From Acidobacteriaceae bacterium (GTDB lineage Bacteria; Acidobacteriota; Terriglobia; Bryobacterales; Bryobacteraceae), in assembly GCA_019244055.1 (NCBI GenBank), contig JAFATG010000079.1:1-44385 (forward strand): DNA of 44,385 nucleotides, given 5' to 3'. The stretch's first letter is position 1; each line of letters opens with the position of its first letter. Of the stretch, positions 33,743-41,781 are shown in pieces. Under the pieces are notes generated by a model. The model was not told the origin of the DNA and did not search any database. It saw nothing but the letters and a program-made list of their open reading frames with translations. The position numbers and the translations under genes are program-made.

Positions 33743-34825
33743 TCATTCGTGCCTTTCTGTACCTCGTTCCCTGCTTTCGTCTCTGTCTCGTTCCCTCTTG
33801 GGGATATTCGGACACGGAGGGATTCCGGGTCCTATATATGTTAGGCAGAAGTTATCGTCAAACGTGTTCGTGCTCGGACTGGTATGCAGATCATGAATAT
33901 CCGCGCCGCTCGCGGCCGGCACCGAGGCGAAAGTCTTCTGGACTTGTGCCGGCGGATTACCGGTAATGATGTTGTCGTGGACTACGTTGTCATCGGCCTC
34001 GGGAAAGACCAAGACTCCGTTTACGTTGCCGCCGAAATCGCTTTCCTCGACCAAGTTCTCGGTGCTGCTGCCCTCGAAGCCAATACCGAAATCGACATTC
34101 CCGTCCGGGTTATCGACACTCCCGTTCCCGTGGAATGAACACTTGCGAATGGTGTTTCCCTTGCTGTCGGAGACACAAATTCCACCGCATGGCGCTCCGT
34201 TTGAACCAGCGGCGTTGTTGACGAAAGCGTCGTCTTTAAACGTGCTCTCCGAGAGGGCCTCCGTCTGCACGCCACTCCAGCAGTTACGATTTACAGTTAC
34301 TCTCTTGAGAGTGACCTGGGTGCTTGACAACAGAAGGATCCCCCAGCGTTGAAACTTCTGGATTACTCCGGGACCCTCGATCTCCACATGCTCTTTGGCA
34401 TTCACCTCAATTCCAACTCCGAAGGTAGAATCCGTCGGAAGACTGCAGTTGGTTGGAGGGTTAACCGGTCCGGTTATGGTGTGGCCATTGAGGCTTAGCT
34501 CGATGTGGTCCGCACCGAACACGATGCACGGTGCTTTCAGGAGCGCCGCCGTGCAATTAACATCGCCGACCAGCTCGCTGTTATCGAATATCGTCAGCGT
34601 GGAAGAAATGTTCCCGCTGATGTCGATCGCCTGAATGCGCCCGGGGCACATGAACAGCGCGAAAATTAGAGAGGCGAAACAGACGAAGCGAAAGGCCGCC
34701 CGCCCGCGTCGACGGCTTTTCTCATGATCCTGAGAAGGTCTAGCCAGAGCATGAGAGGAACTGGGAAATGGAGCCAATGCTGCCGATCCCAGCCCGATAC
34801 TCTTCCAGAAATCTCTCCTTTTCAT
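33743..34825 (-). CDS. Exported right-handed beta-helix protein with two tandem N-terminal export signals
   Basis: A 360-residue protein. It begins MKRRDFWKSIGLGSAALAPF, a twin-arginine-like leader, and about 25 residues later a second hydrophobic segment (FRFVCFASLIFALFMCPG) precedes a signal-peptidase-like RIQA site. The body has beta-helix turns (HIELSLNGHTITGPV, VEIEGPGVIQKFQRWGILLL, GICVSDSKGNTIRKCSFHGN, NVVHDNIITGN) like pectate-lyase-type or NosD-like folds. Catalytic residues cannot be assigned. The C-terminus is a charged tail (KRERDRDESRERGTERHE). AAGGAG lies 9 nt before the ATG. The gene lies 50 bp downstream of the leader-controlled secreted-protein gene on the same strand. Confidence 0.72.
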   Translation of the reverse strand: MKRRDFWKSIGLGSAALAPFPSSSHALARPSQDHEKSRRRGRAAFRFVCFASLIFALFMCPGRIQAIDISGNISSTLTIFDNSELVGDVNCTAALLKAPCIVFGADHIELSLNGHTITGPVNPPTNCSLPTDSTFGVGIEVNAKEHVEIEGPGVIQKFQRWGILLLSSTQVTLKRVTVNRNCWSGVQTEALSESTFKDDAFVNNAAGSNGAPCGGICVSDSKGNTIRKCSFHGNGSVDNPDGNVDFGIGFEGSSTENLVEESDFGGNVNGVLVFPEADDNVVHDNIITGNPPAQVQKTFASVPAASGADIHDLHTSPSTNTFDDNFCLTYIGPGIPPCPNIPKRERDRDESRERGTERHE

Positions 34826-34875
34826 GTTTCTACTCCTTTGAAGCGAAATTCGTTTGGGCAAGCCCAGGCGAGGCC

Positions 34876-35442
34876 TTATTGTTCGCGGCGATGCCCAGGC
34901 AAAATATCGATAGAGCCTTCCAGCAAGGTCTCATTAAACACGAGGCGCGGTGAGCCCTCCGTCGTCAGCACTGCTGCGGAACCTGGACCACCTGCGCGTA
35001 CGACGAATGTGAAAGACACGTTGGTACCCGCTCCGAGTCCTGTGATTTCCGCTGTTCCCGTCAAAGTAGCGGTATCACCTACAACGGTCGCGCCGGTGAT
35101 TTGGCCGGTGACATACATGACGTTTTTCGTAAACTGCGCGCTGCCCGGGCCGGTGGAGTTTTCCGGAGCCCGGGCAAGGCACTCAAAGTCACCGGTTACG
35201 ATTCCGCCTTTTCTCTCCGCATGGAAGCCCAAAGTGGTAAGCACGGGAACGAAGCCACCGCTCTTGCCCGTTCCACCTTGGATGATTGTAGTTCCGCCAC
35301 CACGCGCAACGACGGTCGCGCTCGTCGAATCAAGATCAGATTGCGCCACGGCGATATGTGATAATCCAGGCCCGCTGATAGTGATCGCGACCATCGAGAT
35401 AACTGACCGCGTAGACACTTTGAGACAAACTATTCCTCGCAT
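34876..35442 (-). CDS. Secreted protein, similar to post-COAP-1-type beta domains
   Basis: The 188-residue product has a signal peptide (hydrophobic SVISMVAITISGPGLSH, likely cut after VAQ) and a mature beta-rich domain: VVARGGGTTIIQGG, then LGFHAERKGGIVTGDFECLA, NVMYVTGQITGATVVGDTAT, LTGTAEITG and FTFVVRAGGPGSAAVL. The order GF.A...GG...G...C...ATVVGDTATLTGTA resembles post-COAP-1-like domains, but I recall that family only roughly. The Shine-Dalgarno AGGAGG lies 8 nt before the ATG, inside a hairpin. The gene sits behind an approximately 180-nt structured leader and probably shares its transcript with the beta-helix gene downstream. Confidence 0.7.
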   Translation of the reverse strand: MRGIVCLKVSTRSVISMVAITISGPGLSHIAVAQSDLDSTSATVVARGGGTTIIQGGTGKSGGFVPVLTTLGFHAERKGGIVTGDFECLARAPENSTGPGSAQFTKNVMYVTGQITGATVVGDTATLTGTAEITGLGAGTNVSFTFVVRAGGPGSAAVLTTEGSPRLVFNETLLEGSIDILPGHRREQ

Positions 35443-35625
35443 TGTGTGCCTCCTAAGCTGTGTAGCAGGAGTTGAAGCCTTCGCATCCCGAGTCTCCCTG
35501 CCTCAGTCGAATATGAGAGCCTTCCGCTGAGGGTCGGCGTTGGGAGACGGCCGGAAACAGTTCCCCACTCGATCGGTCCTTTGAGCCGTAACACATCGAC
35601 TCCCCTAAGGACCGTTGTACCTAGC
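35443..35625 (-). ncRNA. Structured 5' leader, candidate riboregulator (not matched to a known class)
   Basis: On the minus strand the leader can form three stems. Stem A: GGTCCTT/AAGGACC (35607-35613 with 35575-35581) encloses GAGTCG/CGGCTC (35597-35602 with 35583-35588). The inner stem has a G-U pair that pairs only in the minus-strand RNA. Stem B: GTCTCCC/GGGAGAC (35542-35548 with 35492-35498) encloses CCTCAG/CTGAGG (35527-35532 with 35501-35506). Stem C: CTCCTGCT-ACAC-AGCTTAGGAG covers the Shine-Dalgarno (35449-35471). I do not recognise a Rfam class. Confidence 0.5.
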
Positions 35626-35631
35626 GGCTTA

Positions 35632-35660
35632 CATATACCACTCGTTCCTTGAAGCTGCAA
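35632..35660 (-). promoter_or_regulatory. Promoter of the structured leader and secreted-protein operon
   Basis: On the minus strand, TTGCAG (35655-35660) is followed by a 17-bp spacer and TATATG (35632-35637). The predicted transcription start is near 35625, giving a leader of roughly 183 nt before the ATG at 35442. Confidence 0.5.
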
Positions 35661-35771
35661 CAGGAAAAATGATCTAAATGATCGCTGCTTGGTACCATTC
35701 GTACTGTCGTCCCGAATCGCACTATTCACCGGCGCGACATTCAGAGCTAAAGTAAGCTCCGGAGCCTGGAG

Positions 35772-37358
35772 ATGTCTCGCATTTGGAAACCGAACTGTAC
35801 GGGCAAGGTATTGCGGTGCCATTTCGCTGCCCTACTCGCGTCAGCTACGCTTGCACTCACTTCAACCGCTTGGTCGCAACAACCACCTCCAAACGTTGTT
35901 ATCCAATGGAATCAAGCAGCGTTACAAGGGGTCAGGAATTCTAAGCTGGGGCCGCCCATGGTCTCTCGAGCTCTGGCTATCGTGCACACCTGCATCTACG
36001 ATGCCTGGGCTGCTTACGACAAACGTGCGCTCGGTACGCGATTGGGGAGTTCTCTTCGCCAACCCCACAAGGAGCACACCGTTGCGAATAAGAATGAGGC
36101 AATCAGCTTCGCTGCGTATCGCGCCTTGGTCGACCTTTTCCCAGCGGACGAGGCCAGCGTGTTTCGCCCGCTGATGGAGCAATTTGGGTATGACCCAGAC
36201 AACACATCGATGGATACGCAAACCCCAAGCGGTATCGGAAATTTCGCCTGCGATGCCGTTTTGCAATTCCGGCATCACGACGGTTCCAATCAGCTCGGGG
36301 ATCTCAGCGGTGACGGAGTACCTTACGCCGACTACACTGGTTACAAAGCTGTCAATCCACCATCAACTGTTCCTGTCGATCCCGCCACCGTCGCTGACCC
36401 GAACCACTGGCAGCCGCTGCAATACTTCGATGCGACGCACACTTTCGTCACGCAGCCGTTCGTGGGCGCGCAATGGTACCTGGTTGTGCCGTTCGCGTTG
36501 CGATCCGGAGATGAATTCCGGGCGGAGCTCGCCTTGTTTGGGCCGGCCACATACGGCTCCCCGGCATACTTGGAAGAAGTGGAAGAACTCGTGGCAATAA
36601 GCGCCAGCCTGACGGATGAACAAAAAATGATCGCAGAGTATTTCGCAGACGGACCGCACTCGGAGCTTCCACCGGGGCACTGGGACCTGTTCGCGCAATT
36701 TGTATCTGCTCGAGATCATCATGGAGTAGACGAAGACGCCAAGCTGTTCTTCGCGGTCACAAATGCCATCTTCGATGCCGGTATCGTCGCGTGGGACGCG
36801 AAGCATGCATTTGACTCCGTTCGTCCCGTCACCGCCATTCCGTACACGCTTCAAGGGCAGCAGATTCGTTCGTGGGGTGGGCCAGGGAAGGGAACAGTGA
36901 CCATGGATGGCAGATTCTGGATACCATACCAACGCAGCACGTTCCCAACGCCTCCCTTTCCGGAATACAACTCCGGACACAGCGCGTTTAGCGCGGCAGG
37001 AGCCGAAATCCTGCGGCTGTTCACCGGCAGTGATGCATTTGGCGCCTCGGTCACGTTTCCGGTCGGCTCCTCCAAAATCGAGCCGGGCCTCACACCGTCA
37101 AATCCGGTAACGTTGCACTGGGACACGTTCACCGATGCGGCGAACCAAGCTGGCATCTCGAGACGCTACGGCGGAATTCACTTCAAGGCAGGGGATCTCA
37201 CGGGTAGGGCAGTTGGACGGATAGTTGGGTATGAGGCCTGGATCAAAGCCGAATGCCTGTGGAGCGGTCGTAGCTGCGACCCTGAGAAGCGAGATGAGCA
37301 TAGATCGAGTGCAAGAGAAGCGGAGCACTTCATCCGACACCGAAAATCCGACCGTTAA
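35772..37358 (+). CDS. Vanadium-dependent haloperoxidase-like protein, exported
   Basis: The 528-residue product has a signal peptide (hydrophobic FAALLASATLALTSTAW, cut near WSQ). The C-terminal PAP2/haloperoxidase fold has the full vanadate-binding set: K344 and R in KHAFDSVRP, S401-G-H403 in EYNSGHSAFS, and R plus H470 in SRRYGGIHF. All expected residues are present, so the protein is plausibly active. Family members oxidise halides with hydrogen peroxide; phosphatase relatives share the site. GGAG lies 7 nt before the ATG. It is divergent from the structured-leader gene, with a 329-bp intergenic region, and no halogenation partner lies nearby. Confidence 0.9.
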   Translation: MSRIWKPNCTGKVLRCHFAALLASATLALTSTAWSQQPPPNVVIQWNQAALQGVRNSKLGPPMVSRALAIVHTCIYDAWAAYDKRALGTRLGSSLRQPHKEHTVANKNEAISFAAYRALVDLFPADEASVFRPLMEQFGYDPDNTSMDTQTPSGIGNFACDAVLQFRHHDGSNQLGDLSGDGVPYADYTGYKAVNPPSTVPVDPATVADPNHWQPLQYFDATHTFVTQPFVGAQWYLVVPFALRSGDEFRAELALFGPATYGSPAYLEEVEELVAISASLTDEQKMIAEYFADGPHSELPPGHWDLFAQFVSARDHHGVDEDAKLFFAVTNAIFDAGIVAWDAKHAFDSVRPVTAIPYTLQGQQIRSWGGPGKGTVTMDGRFWIPYQRSTFPTPPFPEYNSGHSAFSAAGAEILRLFTGSDAFGASVTFPVGSSKIEPGLTPSNPVTLHWDTFTDAANQAGISRRYGGIHFKAGDLTGRAVGRIVGYEAWIKAECLWSGRSCDPEKRDEHRSSAREAEHFIRHRKSDR

Positions 37359-37699
37359 AATGCGCGCTTTTGCCGCTCGTTTTCGCTGGTTGAGCGCATC
37401 TGTTGATTGGATCTCCAGTCGAAGGACTCAACGCCGCGATTGCATGGGCTGAACTGATCCGTTAAAGCGCTCCCGACGCAGGTAGCTCCTAAATACGCAC
37501 TGTCCCGGAAATAATCATTTAATTGCCGATCTCCACCAATTCAAAGCCAGTCACAACCCTCAAACCCACGCCAATCGCCATTTTTCGCCAAAATCGCTTG
37601 ACACGCATGCTACCGTTTACTCGGGAAGCTCGTCGCCGCTCCCATTCGCCCGGTGCCGCTCGCATCGGGCTTTTTCATTTCTAAGGAGCCAATTTCCAC
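37359..37699 (+). other. Intergenic region with TTGACA hexamer and hairpin
   Basis: Between the haloperoxidase and the STGP/HGL-family gene. It contains a TTGACA at 37598-37603 without a good -10 at 17 bp, and a terminator-like hairpin at 37648-37675. No ORF in it looks coding. The remaining sequence shows no further feature that I can support. Confidence 0.5.
37648..37675 (+). terminator. Terminator-like hairpin ahead of the STGP/HGL-family gene
   Basis: GCCCGGTG, a 7-nt loop and CATCGGGC form an 8-bp stem with one G-T pair, followed directly by TTTTT. It has the form of a rho-independent terminator. It lies between TTGACA (37598) and the ATG at 37700, so it may end the upstream transcript or attenuate the downstream gene. 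Confidence 0.6.
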
Positions 37700-38371
37700 A
37701 TGCCAACCGAAGCCCAGGTCGCCGCGAATCAACAGAACGCAACCCTAAGCACAGGACCCACCACACAGCAAGGAAAAGACGCCATCTGCTTCAACGCCTT
37801 CCGCCACGGTCTCGCCGGCCGCTTCGTGATCCTGCCGCACGAAGACAAGCACGAATTTCAAGAACTCTATTTCAGCTTAAAAGCAGAGCACCGTCCCTCG
37901 ACTCCCACCGAGCACCTGCTGATCGAGCGCATGGCCGAACACTGGTGGCTGGCCCAGCGCGCTCTCTATCTCCAGCAGCTCTGTTTCGGCGAGTCCGAAA
38001 CCTGCCAAGACCCGAAGCAGCTCGCGCTCTATCTCCGGTATCAAACCACTCACGACCGCGGCTTCCATAAATGCTTGAACGAGCTGCTAAGGCTTAGAGC
38101 GCAAAAGCGCAAAGCAGAAATTGGCTCTGTTTCGCAAAAGCAAAAGGAAGCGGACGTGGCTCGCAAGCAGGAGCTGCACGAAGCGCGTGTTCGGCTCGCC
38201 AATGCCCGTGCTTCGCACCTCGAAATCGATTCCGATATCCGCCAAACCATCGAAGCGCCGCTACCCGGTCATGTCCGCATCCCGTTTGAAGACTTGTGCG
38301 ATGCTTTCAAGGTAGTCGTCAACGAAGTGAACGGCAGATATAAAGCAAAGCTGCAAGAAAAAGCCGCCTAA
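37700..38371 (+). CDS. STGP...NA..HGL-family protein, function unknown (often multi-copy in Acidobacteriota)
   Basis: A 223-residue protein. The N-terminus carries NQQNATLSTGPTTQQGKDAI and CFNAFRHGLAGRFVILPHED, the hallmark of a family that I know as abundant and repeated in acidobacterial and planctomycete genomes. A helical middle follows (EHLLIERMAEHWWLAQRALY) and then a long charged coiled-coil-like segment (about 120-185, Lys/Gln/Glu/Arg-rich). No enzyme motif is visible. TAAGGAGCC precedes the ATG at a suitable distance. Family function is not established; the N-terminal segment could bind nucleic acid, which is a guess. The hairpin immediately upstream may belong to the repeated unit. 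Confidence 0.7.
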   Translation: MPTEAQVAANQQNATLSTGPTTQQGKDAICFNAFRHGLAGRFVILPHEDKHEFQELYFSLKAEHRPSTPTEHLLIERMAEHWWLAQRALYLQQLCFGESETCQDPKQLALYLRYQTTHDRGFHKCLNELLRLRAQKRKAEIGSVSQKQKEADVARKQELHEARVRLANARASHLEIDSDIRQTIEAPLPGHVRIPFEDLCDAFKVVVNEVNGRYKAKLQEKAA

Positions 38372-38492
38372 CCGAAATCTTGCACCAGTCGCGCGACCGA
38401 TCTTTTCGTCCGTGGCGCGGACCGTCGTGTTTTGCGGTCTGCGGCGTTTTGTTCGTCTGCGATATCTCCCAACCCTGAGCTATCATCGCCTC

Positions 38493-41400
38493 GTGACCAA
38501 AGCCTTTACCGCTGGCCCTACCGCGGCTGTGCTCGTGTGCGCAATTTTCTCCGTGCCCGTTCTCAGCGCCCAAAGCAGCAATGCCAAGCTCTTCAGCGAT
38601 ATGCGCTGGCGCGAAATCGGGCCGTATCGCGGAGGCCGCACTCGCGCGCTCGCCGGAGTTCCCTCGCAGCCCAACATCTTCTATATAGGTGCCGTCAACG
38701 GAGGCGTCTGGAAGAGCACAGATTACGGCCGAACGTGGGATCCAATCTTTGACCACGAGCCCACCGGTTCCATCGGCGCAATCGCGGTCGCTGTGTCTGA
38801 TCCAAAAATCATTTACGTAGGAAGCGGCGAAGGCTTGCAGCGTCCCGATCTCTCCACTGGAGACGGAATCTACAAATCGACCGATGCTGGTCAAACCTGG
38901 ACGCATTTCGGGCTCAGCGATGGCCAGCAGATTCCGCGTATCGCCGTAGATCCTCGCGACCCGAATCGTCTCTTTGTGGCTGTGCTCGGGCATCCGTACG
39001 GGCCGAACGAAGAACGCGGGGTCTTTCGGTCAACCGATGGCGGCCAGAGATTTCAGAAGGTTCTCTATAAGGATGAGAACACCGGAGCGAACGATGTCGA
39101 GCTCGATCCCTCGAACCCCGATGTCATCTACGCTGGGCTATGGGAAGCCCGCCAGGGTCCCTGGGAGAATGCCGGCTGGAGCGGTACGAACGGCGGCATT
39201 TTCAAATCGACGGATGGCGGCACCACCTGGCATCAGCTCTCGCAAGGCTTGCCGTCCTCAGGTATCGTCCAGGCCAATCTCGCCATTGCGCCGAGCAATC
39301 CGGATCGCCTCTATGCGGCCGTTGCTACGCAGCAAGGCCTCGGTATATATCGTTCGGATGACGCCGGGAGCACTTGGATCCAAATCACTACCGATCCTCG
39401 GCCAGCCGCTCGTATCGGTGGAGGCGACCTCCCCGTGCCTGCCGCCGATCCGAAAAATCCTGACATCGTCTACAGCGCGAGCGTCGTCACCTGGAAGTCG
39501 GTCGACGGCGGCAAGACCTGGACCGGTATTCGTGGCGCTCCTGGCGGCGACGACTACCAGAGCATTTGGATCAATCCGAACAATCCCGACCTCATGCTGA
39601 TCGTCAGCGATCAGGGTGCCATTATCACCGTCAATGGCGGGCACACCTGGAGTTCCTGGTTCAACCAGCCGACCGCCCAGATGTATCACGCCTCGGCGGA
39701 CAATTCATTCCCATACCGCGTTTGCAGCGGTCAACAGGAAAGCGGCTCCGCTTGCGTGAAATCGCGTGGCAACGACGGTGAGATTACCTTCCGCGATTGG
39801 CATCCAGTTGGCGTCGAGGAGTATGGCTACGCTGTTCCAGATCCGCTCGATCCCGATCTTGTCTATGGCGGAAAGGTGACGCGTTACGATCGCCGCACGG
39901 GCCAGACCGCGAACATGGGACCCATTGCCATTCGCTCGCCCAAATACCGCATGCTTCGCACCGCGCCGCTTGCGTTCTCGCCTGTTGACAAGCACCTCCT
40001 TTTTTTCGGAGCGAATACGGTATGGCAGACGCGCAACGGTGGAAAGAACTGGCGCGAGATCAGCCCCGATCTCACTCGCAGCACCTGGCAGATCCCGGCC
40101 AGCGTCGGAAAATATCGCGACAACGCTTCCGCAAAACCGGTCCAGCGCGGAGTCGTCTACGCCCTTGCTCCTTCTCCGCTGGATGTCGCGCGCATCTGGG
40201 CCGGCAGTGACGATGGTTTGATTCACGTCACTACCGATAGCGGGGCACATTGGACGGACGTGACGCCGCCGCAACTGACGCCCTGGGCTAAGGTCTCGAT
40301 CATCGACGCTGGGCACTTCGATCGCGATACCGCTTACGCCGCCATCAACACCTTTCGTCTCGACGATCTCCGCCCGCATATCTACCGCACTCACGATTGC
40401 GGCAAGACCTGGACCGAAATCGTGAACGGACTTCCGGATGGCGCCGCCGTAAATGCCGTGCGTGAAGATCCAGTCAGAAAAGGCCTGCTGTTCGCCGGAA
40501 CGGAACGTCAGGTCTATATCTCATTCGATGACGGCGATCACTGGGAATCTCTGCGGCTGAACATGCCCGCAACATCCGTCCGCGATGTCATCGTCAAGAA
40601 CGATGACCTCATCGCCGCAACACATGGGCGAGGTTTTTGGATATTGGACGACATCACGCCGCTGCGACAAGCCAGCTCTTCGATAGCTTCTTCGCCCGCC
40701 TATCTGTTTCAGCCCCAGACTGCTCTGCGCGTGCGTTGGAACATGAATACCGATACTCCAATCCCTCCCGACGAGCCTGCCGGCAAGAATCCGCCCGACG
40801 GCGCGATCATCGATTACTATCTCGATTCGTCATCCTCCGGCCCGGTAACGCTCGAGATCATGGACGATAGCGGCAAGCTCGTCCGCCGGTATTCCAGTAC
40901 CGATTCCATCCCCGAAATCGATCCGATGCTCGAAATCCCGAAATACTGGGTGCGTCTGCCCGAGCACCTCTCCGATCAACCCGGAATGCATCGCTTCCTT
41001 TGGAACATGCACTATCCTCCGTTGCCGGAGCACGGTCCGAGGGAGTATCCGATGCAAGCCGTTTTCCACGACACACCGCCGTCTCCCGCCGCACCCTGGG
41101 TGATGCCCGGCAGCTATACCGTCAAGCTGACCGCAGGCGGGAAAACATACACGCAAGCGTTGCCTGTGAAAATGGACCCGCGCGTCCTCACCCCTGCTAC
41201 GGGTCTACTCCAGCAATTCACTTTCTCCAAACAGATCTATGACGATCTCTTGGTAAGCTACGCTGCGGCAGCGCAACTCCATTCTTTGCGTTCTCGTCTT
41301 GCGGATCTGAAGAAAGAATCTCCACAAGCAGCCCGTGCAATCGAAATTTTCGATCAAAAAGCGCTCGCTCTCGAAGGAGCTCCGGTTGGACGTTTTGGCG

Positions 41401-41651
41401 GAAGAAGCGCTGCGCCCGCCACTGATACTCTCAATCTGGTGAACGGCCAACTCGATGCGCTGATGCAGGCACTTCAGGAAGCCGATGTCACCCCGTCTGC
41501 TGCGCAAATCGCCGCAGTCGCTGATCGCCGCCACGCTCTTGCCGGACTGCTGTCGCGCTGGAACGATTTGAAATCCCGTGATCTGCCCGCACTGAATCTC
41601 CAACTCAAGCAGTCCAATGTTCCCGAGATCGTCTTGAATGGCAATCACTAA
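38493..41651 (+). CDS. Large exported VPS10/BNR-repeat (sortilin-like propeller) protein
   Basis: The 1052-residue product has a signal peptide MTKAFTAGPTAAVLVCAIFS followed by VPVLSAQ. Residues about 30-700 contain many BNR-type repeats with S-x-D-G/A-G-x-T-W cores: STDYGRTWDP, STDAGQTWTHF, STDGGTTWHQLS, SDDAGSTWIQI, SVDGGKTWTG, THDCGKTWTEI. These suggest one or two beta-propellers like VPS10/sortilin or sialidase domains. The C-terminal 350 residues form another region (PDEPAGKNPPDGAIIDYYLD) with a charged end. Members are common in Acidobacteriota and Bacteroidota and are usually called glycosyl hydrolases, but no catalytic residues can be assigned. The start is GTG at 38493; a longer frame from 38412 has no leader-like start. 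Confidence 0.85.
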   Translation: MTKAFTAGPTAAVLVCAIFSVPVLSAQSSNAKLFSDMRWREIGPYRGGRTRALAGVPSQPNIFYIGAVNGGVWKSTDYGRTWDPIFDHEPTGSIGAIAVAVSDPKIIYVGSGEGLQRPDLSTGDGIYKSTDAGQTWTHFGLSDGQQIPRIAVDPRDPNRLFVAVLGHPYGPNEERGVFRSTDGGQRFQKVLYKDENTGANDVELDPSNPDVIYAGLWEARQGPWENAGWSGTNGGIFKSTDGGTTWHQLSQGLPSSGIVQANLAIAPSNPDRLYAAVATQQGLGIYRSDDAGSTWIQITTDPRPAARIGGGDLPVPAADPKNPDIVYSASVVTWKSVDGGKTWTGIRGAPGGDDYQSIWINPNNPDLMLIVSDQGAIITVNGGHTWSSWFNQPTAQMYHASADNSFPYRVCSGQQESGSACVKSRGNDGEITFRDWHPVGVEEYGYAVPDPLDPDLVYGGKVTRYDRRTGQTANMGPIAIRSPKYRMLRTAPLAFSPVDKHLLFFGANTVWQTRNGGKNWREISPDLTRSTWQIPASVGKYRDNASAKPVQRGVVYALAPSPLDVARIWAGSDDGLIHVTTDSGAHWTDVTPPQLTPWAKVSIIDAGHFDRDTAYAAINTFRLDDLRPHIYRTHDCGKTWTEIVNGLPDGAAVNAVREDPVRKGLLFAGTERQVYISFDDGDHWESLRLNMPATSVRDVIVKNDDLIAATHGRGFWILDDITPLRQASSSIASSPAYLFQPQTALRVRWNMNTDTPIPPDEPAGKNPPDGAIIDYYLDSSSSGPVTLEIMDDSGKLVRRYSSTDSIPEIDPMLEIPKYWVRLPEHLSDQPGMHRFLWNMHYPPLPEHGPREYPMQAVFHDTPPSPAAPWVMPGSYTVKLTAGGKTYTQALPVKMDPRVLTPATGLLQQFTFSKQIYDDLLVSYAAAAQLHSLRSRLADLKKESPQAARAIEIFDQKALALEGAPVGRFGGRSAAPATDTLNLVNGQLDALMQALQEADVTPSAAQIAAVADRRHALAGLLSRWNDLKSRDLPALNLQLKQSNVPEIVLNGNH

Positions 41652-41781
41652 CGCGAGCAAGACCGGCACTTGCGCCATCCGTGCTGGCTATATTTTCATT
41701 GCCTTCTGTGGATTCAAGCGATCGAAACACCTTTCGGCGGCTTGCAGTCATTCCAATAGAGGGTCGTACATTTACTGATCG

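Noticed and set aside
33694-33966. Continuation of the DUF4062 frame past NLSI
   Set aside because: The translation no longer resembles the domain and overlaps the 3' end of the beta-helix gene on the other strand.
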